64,000 nucleotides of DNA from Phytoseiulus persimilis (lineage: Eukaryota; Arthropoda; Arachnida; Mesostigmata; Phytoseiidae), in the NCBI GenBank assembly GCA_037576195.1, contig CM075104.1, forward strand, positions 11,858,211 through 11,922,210. The letters run 5' to 3'. Under the pieces are notes generated by a model. The model was not told where the DNA came from, searched no databases, and worked only from the letters and a program-made list of their open reading frames with translations. This document shows, in pieces, positions 10,764-22,028 of this stretch. Position 1 is the first letter of the stretch. Each line of letters opens with the position of its first letter. The position numbers and the translations under genes were made by a program.

Positions 10764-11593
10764 TTCGAGGGGTATTTGGAGAAGGTATTTTATTTCTCAC
10801 TCCTCTCCCTATTTTTTGGAGCTTCCAACGGTTGGACAGCTCCTACTTCCGATGTTTATCGGTAACGTAAACAGGCGGTATGCCTTTTTGCGATTTTCCG
10901 ACCTTTGGAGTTTTTTTGTCCGACGAACCTGGTCTGGAGGTGCACGGGCCTGGGGGTGGTTCTTGGGTTCGGATCCGGTATGTTTTTCCACCTTCACCAC
11001 TTTTTTCAGGCACTATTCTCTGAGCTCGAGATTCGCGATGCCTTCTCGTCTGTCGTAGCAGACGATCTTAAATAGTTCAATAGTAGGTGGTCAGTGAAAG
11101 CTATCCTGGTACTCGATCGCTCCAGCGTATGGCGGAAGCTGAGACGATCGCTTGCATACCACTCCGTCTGAAGATCACACCCGGGGGAAATTGAAAGGCC
11201 AGCTGGTTTCGAAAGATTTGAAAGAGCCTCTGAATCATCTCTGGATAAGCGGAGTTCAAAACGGAGCGTTCAGCAGAGAATTCCTAAGAACCATGCTTTG
11301 CCCGAGGATTCGAACATCAGACATGCTTCAAACGCGCCCTGGTGTACAATGCATATGAGGTCATGATTGCAAGAGCTGCCGGTAGGACGCCGAGCTCGGA
11401 AATGTTCTTGGCCGGCGTGCATTCAATCCCTGCTGCTGTCAGAATAGTGGGCGCTCTCGCTGTTCGGGCTCAGCCAACCTCAAACGGTGATTGGGTGTCG
11501 GGACGGTGGGTAATCGGTGTAGCGGACTGCCAAAAGAATTTTACGAAGGCCATTCATCCAATCATTGAAATCAGTTTCTTCAAGACTTATCAC
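10764..11593. other. Probable LINE 5' UTR, then unassigned DNA
   Basis: Bases 10764 to about 11050 precede ORF1 of the minus-strand LINE and probably hold its 5' UTR. They are T-rich on the plus strand and have no ORF of interest. From about 11050 to 11593 I see no coding sequence, RNA gene or repeat. Confidence 0.4.
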
Positions 11594-12496
11594 TAGAGAT
11601 AGGGGTTTCAGGCACAATGCCATGAATGCCTGAAACTGCCTATATCCCTTTGTTTAGCCTCTGTTTCCTTCAATGTTTCGTCTGGAACTCTGCCTATTTG
11701 TCGATTTCATGGACCGAGAAATACATGGAACAAGCCTGTTGATCCGAAATTCAGATCTTTGGGAAAGTAGAACAATATCTGGATCATGCTCATCTTGCCA
11801 TTGCTCGAAAAAGCGCATGCTTCATTCACTCCGAGGATCGCTTATGTCCGCGTCCTCGATCTCGTGAGCGCACGTTCGACGCGCGTTCGGTGAACTCACG
11901 GCGGCAATTTTTCATGACATGGGACGCCAAATTTTCTCCAGCCTAGGCGCGGCGATTTCTTAAATCCGGCCCTGCCCATTGCGCTTGTTTTCAGCACGCC
12001 GTGCCGGCTGGGATCCAGCTCGCTCTTCAACTCTTTCTGAACAGTCGTTTTACAGGAATTCAACTTTTCGCGATGCCCAAACACACTGAGTCAAGGGAAC
12101 GATATGAGCGCTGAACTCTCCATTTCTTCGCCGACCGATCTCGTGTCGTTTGAGTTTGCCCCTCTAGTCGGTGGGAATGTAGAGCGGTCGTTTCCTCGCT
12201 TCGAGTTCTCTGCTCTCAGACCGCAGATATCGGTTGGCTCCGGACAATGCAAAGCTTCATATAGCTCCAATGTGCAATAAGGAGCTGCAGGATTAGCAAG
12301 GCTCGAGCTTTTACCTCCATCATCTCAATATGGCTCCCTTTCTCCGAAGTGTCAACGCCCCTCCCAACATTTTCGCCGCCTGTTTCAGCAACTGTGAATG
12401 CCTATTTTGTGGATTTTCAGTGCCTTTTTCCGGGATTTTGGATGCCTTTTTGCCTGCCTTTTCTCGAGTTTTTAGTGCCTGAAACCCCTATCTCTA
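11594..12496. mobile_element. Non-autonomous hAT element with 8-bp target duplication
   Basis: A 22-bp perfect terminal inverted repeat, beginning TAGAGATAGGGGTTTCAGGC, occurs at 11594-11615 and inverted at 12475-12496. The flanking octamers are CTTATCAC (11586-11593) and CTCATCAC (12497-12504), seven of eight identical, matching the 8-bp duplications made by hAT transposases and their nTnnnnAn target preference. Sub-terminal DNA is rich in AGGCA/TGCCT words in inverted orientation, likely transposase binding sites. No transposase coding sequence is present, so the element would be mobilised in trans. A related single terminus may be at 37570. Confidence 0.75.
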
Positions 12497-13280
12497 CTCA
12501 TCACGTTCGACCGTGATTTGTTCAGTCGAGGGAGCTCCGGCATTTCCTACCCAACAGTGAATGGTGCAGGGGTTCCCGTCAGCGCTCGTGAAGGCAAGGA
12601 ATCAGCGCGATTGCTCGAAGGGGACGAGAAAGCATGGGCCTTCGGGGGGGGGGGGGGGGGGGGGGCGGTTGTTTCCGGAAGGATCAGCCCACCTTTGCGA
12701 TGCTTGAAGCCAGAGCCGTAATTCCCAGCCGCAGGTTTGAACAGCGCAGGTTTCTCGAAACATTTTTCCTTCACTCTATTCACGGCTACTTCAAGAGATG
12801 GATGTATGTACTGATCAATGGATAATGCCATTTGTCAGTGAAGCTATTCCTGGAGATCCTGGTTTGTGATCGAAACCTGAACCTGGCTCGAAAATCATGG
12901 TCAACCGAAATAGAATGTTTTCTCGACGAACGCCACCGGAAAATACCAAACGGTGTCAGCTCTCTGTTCTAACATTATCCGGAGAGATATACAGGGACGT
13001 GCATGATCAAGAGCAATCATACAGACCATGGGTTAACTGGCATCGTAAACCAGAAGTCTGAAAACGGAAGTGGACAAGGGATTCGGCTATCGGCAAACTA
13101 AGGAATGAATGGGAGACGGAAGCTCAAGGTGATTTTTCCGACTGAATTTTTATTCAAAGAACGATCGAATATGCTCCTGGTTTTCGTGATGGGAAATATG
13201 GTTGCAGTCACCGAGAGATGTTCTCAGCTTCGAGATCCTGAAGTGAGCATCAAGGTGACTCCCAATTTGTGGAGGGTCCA
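12497..13280. other. No gene recognised; poly-G run
   Basis: The stretch holds a run of more than 20 G around 12645-12666 and no recognisable coding sequence. Proline-rich reading frames here come from the homopolymer. Confidence 0.5.
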
Positions 13281-13457
13281 TCAATCAACGACAATCTCTT
13301 CGTCTTCCCCCGGATTCTCTTCAATGAACAACCTTAGTAGTCGATACACGAGCGGGCTTGGGAAGCCGAAGAAATAGATGAGCTCCTCGGCTGTGTATCC
13401 CGCGTTGAAACCGACGAAGATTGCTGCTTTCAGCTCCTGGCCTTCTGGAGTCGACAT
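13281..13457 (-). CDS. Small ORF, transposase-type helix-turn-helix
   Basis: ATG at 13457 opens 58 codons to TGA at 13281. The peptide starts MSTPEGQELKAAIFVGFNAG and continues with AEELIYFFGFPSPLVYRLLR before an acidic end. The spacing of AAI...AGYTAEEL...FFGFP...VYRLL matches the first helix-turn-helix of Tc1/mariner/IS630-type transposases (a KAAIxxLxxAGxxxxEIxxxLxxPxxTVxxxxxR pattern). The frame has no internal stop and looks conserved rather than random. No downstream catalytic domain could be found on this strand, so it is either the surviving N terminus of a transposon or a small HTH protein derived from one. The assignment is from pattern only. Confidence 0.4.
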   Translation of the reverse strand: MSTPEGQELKAAIFVGFNAGYTAEELIYFFGFPSPLVYRLLRLFIEENPGEDEEIVVD

Positions 13458-16400
13458 AACGAATACAGCTGAGTGGATCCTCTTGACTGAAGACTCTGTA
13501 ACTTTTGCTCAGTTTTCTCGATTTGGGTGCTCTTATACTCTCCAACAGCTCTCCTGAGGGCGATCACATGTAGAGAGGAGCCCTCTAATTCAGAGAATTT
13601 CGGCGTCGAATTCACACAGCGTGAGAGATCTACCCCAACTAATTGAGTATCTACAATAGATTAGGGGTTGAACAGTCCCGCGCTCTCGCACGGTAATTCG
13701 GTCGAGATTCTGCGAATTATTCGCGGCGAGATTCCTTGCTTCTCTCCGTGGGGATATTCCGCCCAACTTCATAGAACGCACTTCCTATGCATTGGATGCA
13801 TCCTCGCTCTAGGACACGTAGGACTCGGAGGTTATTGTTCGAACCGAGAAACTTTCGGCTCAAGAGAGGAATCTGGGTAACGATCACGATCGAAAGTTGG
13901 CAAACACCTGGGTGTTCAGATGTGTCGGGTGTTTGTGATGCTTCATTCCAAATTGAGATTTCTGAAACTGGACATGAACTCTGACTGGGTTGAACGGACT
14001 CGCTTCGTTTCTTTATCGAGGCATTCACCAGAAGCGGAATAGCGGAATCTGCCGGGGCCAGCGAACAGGGAACCGCTCTATATACCGGGTGTCGAATAAC
14101 TTCGGAGACTGTTCTACTCATTCTTCTACTCTTTCCATTCGGGTGAAACGTCAGGAGTCAAGTGACCGGGTTCGTACCCGTAGGAATAAATGCGCAGAAG
14201 GTCCGAGATATCTCCAAACTTCCCCCCATCGGACTCGCACTCCCACCATCGGTCCTGTGTCAGAACTTACTCCACACTGGTACTGTCGCCATTGCCTTCG
14301 AGAAAGCTCGGATTACTTCAATACACGGAGAGAGAGAAGGCGCAGACCCCTCCAGCCGATAGCAGTTCCTTTACATCTGTCGCGGTTCACGCTATCTACC
14401 AAAGGTAAATCGGGAGCACTCGCTGAGTCAATTTGATGGAAAGGTCGCCAGTTACGTGACTGTTATGAGTGGCGGCTGTCTTAGCCGACATTAGTCAGCA
14501 TTCTCATTCTCTTGAGCATTCGATGAGTTTCACGAGATCTCGCCGTATTCTCAACATGTTTCCGGTATGCGTATAAGCTCCCGGACCCCGAAGAAAAATA
14601 CAACATATTGTGCTTCTCCTGAGAGAATGTTCTCACAACATGACTTCAAGCCTGCGAAAACATCAATACGGCTACGTCTTCTGGAGCCATTAGCTCCGCA
14701 TGAGAAGAATGTCCGTCGAAAATTTCGTTACGGCGAGGAGTATTCGAGAAACAATGAGAACAGCATGGCTGAAGCGGTTTGTCTCCAAATACGAGAAGTA
14801 TGGAGCAGGCTTTGGATACAAACCATCTTCTATTGAAGAGAGTCCTGTTCGATCAATATAGTTAGCGATTTCGGGTTCCCACGATCCGCTAGGGAGGGTA
14901 CACGTCTACCAGGCGACGGCGTTAACCGGGTCTATAACCTGAACTCACCGAGTCCCCCGCACGATTTCGAGTGCGCTGGTTCTCGGTCTGCTCGCATGCT
15001 CTGCTCGCATGCTCCGCTCGCTCGCCAGAGCCCTAACCTCACCCAATCTCCCGGCCTGCTTCAAGTTCGCTGATTACCGGTCTGCTGGGCAGGCGACGCC
15101 ATGGACCGGCTGACGCGCTCCCCGCTGAAGAGGTGTTGCAAAAACTGGGATGTGGCTCTGAGGCCGATTCTTGAACGATCTCGCGATTGGTAGAGTAGGA
15201 GCTTTCTTTTTGGGTTAGGATGATTCGAGAGACTTCAAAGTCCCGCTCCTCAAGCTGTTCGATGTTATTCGGTCGTAAATTGTTAACGCTGTCCTGGAAG
15301 TCCTCTCCAGCTGGCTCGAAGTCTCCGCTGACAATCGTTTGGGTCTGTGAAAAAGGCGTCGTCCTAAGCGGTGCAACCCAGATGATAGCTACTGTGCTTG
15401 ATTTCTCGATCCCAACAGATGCGCAAAGCTCTGGAAGATCGGGCCCTCCGCCTCCAATGCTCTCCAATGAAAGTCCTTGAACGACTTGTTCATGGAAACA
15501 TCGAGAGGAGACATGCAGCTGGTGTGTGAGATCTCCAGGTGAAATTGCTAGCCGGGTCCTCATTTCGGAAGATTCTCGCTGAACCTGGATCTGCGTGAAA
15601 CTGTCGGGTCGAGTAGGTCCGTATCCCACGAGGGGCCGATCCGCTCGTCAAGTTTTGCGCTCTCAAACTAGCGGAGCGAATCCATCCTGACTCGAGTCGA
15701 GCGAGAACGCTCCGAGACAGGCACGCCGCTAGGAATCATCGAGACGGTGCGCCAAGATCACGGAAAACAAAGTCTCAGCCAACAGGATGCTCAAGACGTT
15801 TACTCGGTTGAGCGAAACACGCTCGACCTAAGACCAATTGTCCGGCACCCATTTCACCGTCCACTCCCTTCTCTCCATCGCGGGGCAATCCACGCTGATT
15901 TTCAGGCCTCCGCGAAAACAATTTGGCGCTGGGGTGGAAACCAATATGTCGCTGGAGCCTCTCACTGTTCGCAGATACCAGACGTTTTCATGCAAGGATC
16001 CCCTGGATTCATCCTCGTGGAGCGCGATGAGCACGGCTGCCTCGCAACCGTAGGTGCGTTTGAATTAACGAATGTTTCATTGATAGCATCGTGCAGTAAC
16101 TATGAGTCGCCACGTCGGTGATCTCCAATAGCATGTCCATGGATGTTGAGCACGAGAAGATGTGAGCCACCGTGTTGTCCAGTTCAGATGGCTCACACGC
16201 TGCCCACTTCCCTGGATCAGATTAGTGGGAAGCGCATTGTGAGCTAAGATCCCTTGTGTATCTCGTCCATCGAGAAATATTCGCTGTATTGTCCGTTTCG
16301 TTTCCCCAGGATGTATGAAGATATCATCAGTTGTCCTGCTATCTCGAAAAATAATCGAGCGGAGCAGCAGTAGCGGCCATGGACTGTGTTCCGTAGATTT

Positions 16401-18639
16401 GAGCTCAATCCCCTGCTGGCTCCTCGTGATTGGGAGAGGGGGCTTGTCGTTGAGATGGGGCTCGGCTGAGATTAGAATGGCATTGGTTCCTGGGATGATG
16501 ACGGCATAAGCTCCCCGACGACGCGAATGAACCCGAGCATGGAGTTCCTGACGCGCCCCCCTCAGTGGAACGAGAGGTTCCGTCAAACGAGAGCGCGCGG
16601 CTCGGCAGCGTTTTAATGGGGCGACGCAGTCAATCGCGAGACGTGCTCGGAGTTCCGACCTCCGGACTCCAGTTCCGATTTGCTGGTAAGAAGCTGTGTT
16701 CGTAAATTGATGGCTTCTGTCCGAATTCCTCGCCGTATTTATCATCACCAGCAAACTTCAGCGGCTACGCATTCTTCCCTGGGCTGGGCAGTATTTCAGT
16801 GATGAACCGAATCGAGAAAACTCTCCCATCCTCAGAACAGACCCCAGTAACATATCGGCTCTGAACATATCGTCCTTGAAACTCGGAGAGGCCCTCGAGG
16901 ACGGCGTGAACGAAAACGTGGTACGTCTCCCGCTTCCACACTGCTGGTCAGATTCATCATCCCACGATGCCGACTCTCTTTTCAAAAGATGGCGGTCTTG
17001 ATCTCAGCTGTCACGCCCGCCAAAGTAGATTCCCTCATAAATTCCCTGTGAGTACATAACATGTGTCTGATTATATGAGTTCTTGCCAACTGATTAAAGC
17101 GATATCTCTACCATCATGAAGAGAACCACTGTGAGTAGTTTGCAGGAAGATGACTTGGATGCTCGTGAAATAGCTATGCCCCATTCTTGAGCCCGAGATC
17201 GACGGTTGCGTCGACTGGCTCTGTGCACAGTGACGTTCCAACGTCAGACATCCACGGTATTCCATGTACCCGGGGTGCCCAAGACGAGAATTCCGAAACT
17301 CAGAATGTGTGACACCGCATACCCTCCGTGGAGCGGGAAACTCACAATCAATTGTCAAATCAATCAAATCAATTGTCAGATCGATCGTTGTGGCTGCGAC
17401 ATCAGCGGTTTCGCACAGCCATGTGGTGGGCTCCTGTTCGCGCACCGTTGCATGGTTGGTTGGTTGATTGATCGTTCGCTCGTTTCAGACCTATTGCAAA
17501 ATCAATATCCGCCAGACCATCAGCCAGCGCATCGGCCACACGGCTGTTCTGCGAGATGCAGTTTACTGACGCTGTGAATCGGACCCTAGTTACTACATGG
17601 TGCAGAACTGCTCATACTTAGTTACCGCTCATGGACACCCGGACCGGGTGCTTTCGCTCGGAGAAGATCGAGGGGGTCGCGCTCGCATTTCTTGTCGCCC
17701 GTCAAACTGACGTCGTTCTTCATAGGAAGCTCATCATGGGTTGAAGCTGGGTGGACCATAAATATGACGGAGTCTGCGTTTTGATTGGTTCCAGCTCCAA
17801 CTGAGTCTGACCCCGCTTCTTCTAATCGGAGTTTCTAATGGATAGTGAGCGTAGATGGAAACGTTCGAAAGAGATTGTAATAGGTCCAACAGAGCAGACG
17901 ATTCCCACGCACCCGTTCCCATGTCCGATCCCCATCGGAATCCGACCAATTCACGATGTTGAGCTGTAGTACATGTATCTGGCTTGGCGACCAGCCAACA
18001 ACATCAGCGCGGTCGATGCATTCCAGCGGTATTCTTCAGCAGTGTTCTCTCATTTATGTACCTGATAATAAGCGATCAAGAACAGTACTTGTCCCCTTCC
18101 GCGGAATACAAGCAAGCTTTTTTGTATCGAACTTCAACTGCTGTATAGATGGCGGAGGGAGAGCTGACGAGAACCTGAGCCTTGACAAGTATTGGGTGGT
18201 GCGGAAGAACGGAGGAACATATGCTTCTCTACAGGAGACTCTGTTCCGAAACAGCTGGGGTCAGAAAAGCGTGGAACTGACAGCCGCGGGAACGTGTACC
18301 TAGTGCCGACAATTCTCGATGTGTGCCCGAACGAAATCTCAGGAGAAACTTCTTCGCAGAGCGCTCGTCCTTGAGAAGTTCCTGATCGTCACGCCGAAGT
18401 CTTCGAGGCCAACTGGAGCCTCGTTCAGCAGCAATGCTCGTTGGCCGAGCCATCTTCACAATGAGGGGTTCGAGCACGCTGTTGTTGCAGGTTCGGAGTC
18501 ATCCCGTGTTCGATCATGTGAGTCTAATTCGCAGTTCGGTTCTTAAAAGCCATACCCCGAAAATTAGCCATAGACCAGTTTTCGGACCCCAAGACGAATA
18601 TAAGCCATGGCTTATTTTCTGAAAAACACGATAGGTAGC
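13458..18639. other. No recognisable gene over about 5.2 kb
   Basis: Several overlapping ORFs of 60-225 codons exist, including one of 225 codons on the minus strand at 16077-16754 that starts at TTG. None shows a domain, a conserved motif or a convincing splice pattern. A short word, CTGCTCGCATGCTC, is repeated near 14990-15020. I read the region as ordinary intergenic DNA. Confidence 0.45.
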
Positions 18640-19313
18640 CTCTCTGCCTCGTAAGACTGCTTTACAGTCCGCCGTGTAGAACCTCTACAGAACTTGTCTG
18701 ATGCTCTCCACCTAGTCGAGCGAAATAGCTCAACCATCCGGCCTTTGCACGATCCTCATCCCTAGACAGTACTTCGCCGATCCCACTTCTCTAATGAGGG
18801 AAACCCCCGCTCAGCCGAGCGATACGCTTTCGAGTTCGAGCAGTAGCCAACAAAGATGTCTTCCTCGGCCTTCTTATCCCACTTTCTGCGTTTTTCATGC
18901 AGCATCTGGGCTCGGGCCAAGCAACTCTAGTTTCCGCACGTGACTCAGATCTGGCTTCCTTCCAGTCCACGCTCCTTCCGGACATACTGAACTCGGGGCT
19001 GCTGTCGGACTCAGGTTCTTCGGCTAGCACGCCGTACTCCAGTTTCACACATTGACCTCGCTCTTTCCACTTAGGTTCGGTGCGCCCTCTTCGCGCAACC
19101 ATTCTGCCCCGGGCAGCACTGAGCACTCGTCTTGTGGGTGATCCCCTCTCGCGTGAGGAACTCCGAAACACTCCTATTGAGATGCTCGGTGCTATTATGC
19201 GTTCTTGATTTGTTCAACCTAAAAATTCTCCAACTTGCTGAATCACGCTCAGTGTGCCTGATGAGCTCTGCCAGTTTCTCGAATGCTCTAGATCCCATTT
19301 TCATTAATGCCAC
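18640..19313 (-). pseudogene. Ty1/copia retrotransposon pol remnant
   Basis: Three conserved pieces of a copia polyprotein lie in order on the minus strand. At 19313-19071 is the integrase core end: STEHLNRSVSEFLTREGITH followed by PGQNGCAKRAHRT, the family's PxQNGxAERxNRT block. At about 18895-18800 is the integrase C-terminal block with KRRKWDKKAEEDIFVGYCSN then SKAYR. At about 18790-18650 is the end of the reverse transcriptase: GSAKYCLGMRIV and a DxCKAVL segment with stops. The middle of the RT is deleted and the 5' parts (gag, protease) were not found above 19313. No LTRs were seen. This is a relic with internal deletion. Confidence 0.7.
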
Positions 19314-19404
19314 GGTGCTTGATTCTCTAAATAATGGCGCTCCGAGCGATTACCGACTCATCGACGTACTCCAAAAGATCACAGCTCAACATATGCAAAC
19401 AGTT

Positions 19405-19705
19405 CAATTAGACTAGAGGTCTCGAGACGTAGCTATACGATATCTCGTGGGGCGGTGGGCTGTTTGCGCTAGCCAGAGCAGGAATGCTCAACACCACGAG
19501 CCGACAGAACTCCCGTGATCCTACCATGGATTTGAAATGCGCTCGATGTAGATGCCCGGAAACCGGAGAACAGTACATTCTCGAACGCGAAGAAGGAGAG
19601 TATTCCAAGATGGGACTCCCGTGTCGACTAGAACTTCACCCTATATCAGCAGCGACGAACCTGAGGAGCACGAAGGAATGTGTAAGATGCATTATCAAGT
19701 AATTC
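19405..19705 (+). pseudogene. LINE ORF2 C-terminal fragment
   Basis: The plus strand encodes LFALARAGMLNT, then CARCRCPETGEQYILE and LELHPIS, colinear with the C terminus of the LINE at 4508-4760 (LLALTRAGMLNT, CNICGRPETDTHVVMEC, IGLHPDS). The knuckle is damaged: the expected histidine region reads EQYILE and the last cysteine is missing. A stop interrupts the frame just upstream (RGLET then LYD). This is a short 3' fragment of a related family. Typical 5' truncation could explain its size. Confidence 0.68.
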
Positions 19706-21545
19706 AAATCCGAGAATTTAGTTGGTTGCCCCGCCCGATTCTCCGGATGACGATGACACGCTGACGCGGAATGGCTCGTCCCCTAGCCCGACGCTCAAGG
19801 TCGAATGCGAGCGCAGATCATGCCGATTTCTTTGTAAGCGGTTCTGGTGCCTCCTCCACGACAATCTAGGCAGGTTTCGGTGAAGCTTGCTTTCGTAGAG
19901 CTGTATTCTCCTCAGAAGATGTTGGCGATTCTACGTCAACGCTCTCGATTCGCTTGCATTCCAGTGAGCAAGCATCCGAGACTGAATCCTCATTTCGCTC
20001 TGTGAATGCGGACAAGACGACGGTATTGTTCTCCTAGAATAAAGTCACGTGTGCGTCATTCAATGTCTTATCGGGCCCTGAAAGCGAGTGTAGCTTCTTG
20101 GTTATTTTCTGGAATCGGAATGACGCAGCGTACCGAAGAGATCACATCGTCAGAGAGCGGGAAATGTTCTTCGTCCTAACGCTGGCAGCAGGATCGGAGT
20201 GGCTGTTCCAACTCTATGAGCCTTCACAACATCCTTAACGAATATTTACACCCAGTCGGCATGTCGAGAATAGACTGGACCACTCTGAAACCGGGGATGC
20301 ACCGGCAGATGATTCCAAACTCATCTGTCCCATTTGGGCTCTGGGAGAACTCTTGCCGTCTCGTAGCTTCCATCCGTCTGTTCACTGTCGCTCGGGCCGA
20401 GTGCTGGCTGGATTGAAAAATCAAGCCGAGAAGCATTTCGAACTCGAGGATCACCGCAACCGAGATCCAGTTGAAAGGGTCAGGTACGTTTCGAACTGCG
20501 ACTCAGAACCGTCGGAACTCATCGTAACTTGAACATGCCGCACACGTTTCCCTCCTCCGAAGAGCGTGCTCGACATTGATCGGACGTGGAACAAGTGAGT
20601 TGAGTTCGGTGACAAACCAGAACTGTTCCTGGCGCAGGTCAAGTTCAGCAAACTGAAGAATTACGTCTCGCGTTGCCTCCTGACTTCCAACTGTGTTCTC
20701 ACAGAACTCGGTTGATGGGATTTTGCGCTGCGATAGCTTTATCACTGGCTTGCTTGTCCAAAGAGCTTAATCATTTCATCCCCTAGAAGAGCCGAGTAGC
20801 AGATGACGTAGTAGCTGATGTTCACTTTGTTCCGCTCGCGATACGCCGCGACGAGTGTCTAGTCAGCTCATGGGGAATGCTTAAATTGATTCCGGACCTG
20901 GATGGAAACGACGCACCGGTTTCGAAGCTCCGGCTTCGACAGTGGGCTTCCTCCCAGCCTCGGCGGGCAAAATTCGAGTGTTGCAGAGAGGAAGGCAATT
21001 TGCTCAAAGGCGGAATGAATTGTCGACACCCAACAGTAGCTCTCAGTCGGCGGAACAAGAACCTGCTTTCCGAAAGGACTTCTTATACCTGGCCCATATA
21101 CACGTCTTCTCTCTGTCGTCTTTCTACTTTCGATCTGAATACTCTTTCGAATGTCAACACCGTCATTCGATCCCCGCTGTTTTCAAAGAGCCCAATGAGC
21201 TGCAGGAGCAGTAGTATTCTGGATACAGCCATGTTTCGGATGACTTGCGGGAGCTTGAATATGATTTTTCGTCTCCGGGAGAATATCACTGGGCTCAACG
21301 GCGCTTCTGAGAGTGGAATCAGTCTCGTTCGCGAATACGCCTCCAATGGATCTACCGATATTGTACATCATGATGGAATTTTCTGATTCTATCACGGTCT
21401 GATGTCGCGTAGAACCCCAGCTCGATGTTATTGGTGAACCAGTTTTCACGACGGACGGCATGCGAGTCTTCTTTCGGGTTTCCGCTGAGAACGTGATTTT
21501 TCGAGGGAACTTCCCAAGCTCTGAGTTTTCGCGCCATCGTGGGAG
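19706..21545. other. No gene recognised
   Basis: Only short overlapping ORFs are present, none with a recognisable domain. A minus-strand frame at 20503-20745 has a CAAC pair but no family match that I can name. Confidence 0.45.
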
Positions 21546-21915
21546 AACAAAGGGTCTCGGCCATTAGTGGCCCCGCGGATTTTGCACTACTCCAGACAAA
21601 ACTTGGTCAACTTAAAAGGCTCATATCTCGGCTCCCAGATGGGTTACAGCGCCGATCGAGTTATTTTTGGAAAGCTGAAGAAGAGAGCTATCGGATAGCA
21701 TGCATGCCGTTTGGATCGAAGATTGATGAATACCTTTAAAATCGATGATTCCAAGACCGATGCGAAAATAGATAGCGTCGAGTGCGCACTCTGGAGTTGA
21801 GCTGAATCGAAAGGTCACTGAGAGTCGAAGGTTTTGCAAAAAAAAATCCAAAAAAAAAGAGGCGCTTTTTCTTTTTTCGCCGAAAATATTTTTTTCCTTG
21901 GACTCTCCCCCCCCC
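21546..21915. repeat. Left terminal inverted repeat of the DDE/SWIM element
   Basis: It starts near AACAAAGGGTCTCGG and is colinear with the reverse complement of 24250-24643 through GATCGAGTTATTTTTGGAAA, TTTAAAATCGATGATT and GGTCACTGAGAGTCGAAGG. The inner end is a poly-A tract and a C run (21911-21921). Confidence 0.85.
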
Positions 21916-22028
21916 CCCCCTCCCGGAAAAAAACGCCCGTGATGGTTCCGGCAAAGTAAGTGATCTTTATTCGCCGGCATCACTCTCTTCTGAGCCTGTC
22001 TCTCCCTCTGAGGGTATGAAGAGATCGG

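Noticed and set aside
12645..12666. Poly-G run as a functional element
   Set aside because: Homopolymer runs of G or C also occur at 3940, 21911, 46038, 52690 and 59018; probably slippage or sequencing-sensitive tracts.
16077..16754. A 225-codon minus-strand ORF
   Set aside because: TTG start, no domain, no conserved motif, unusual composition; likely chance.
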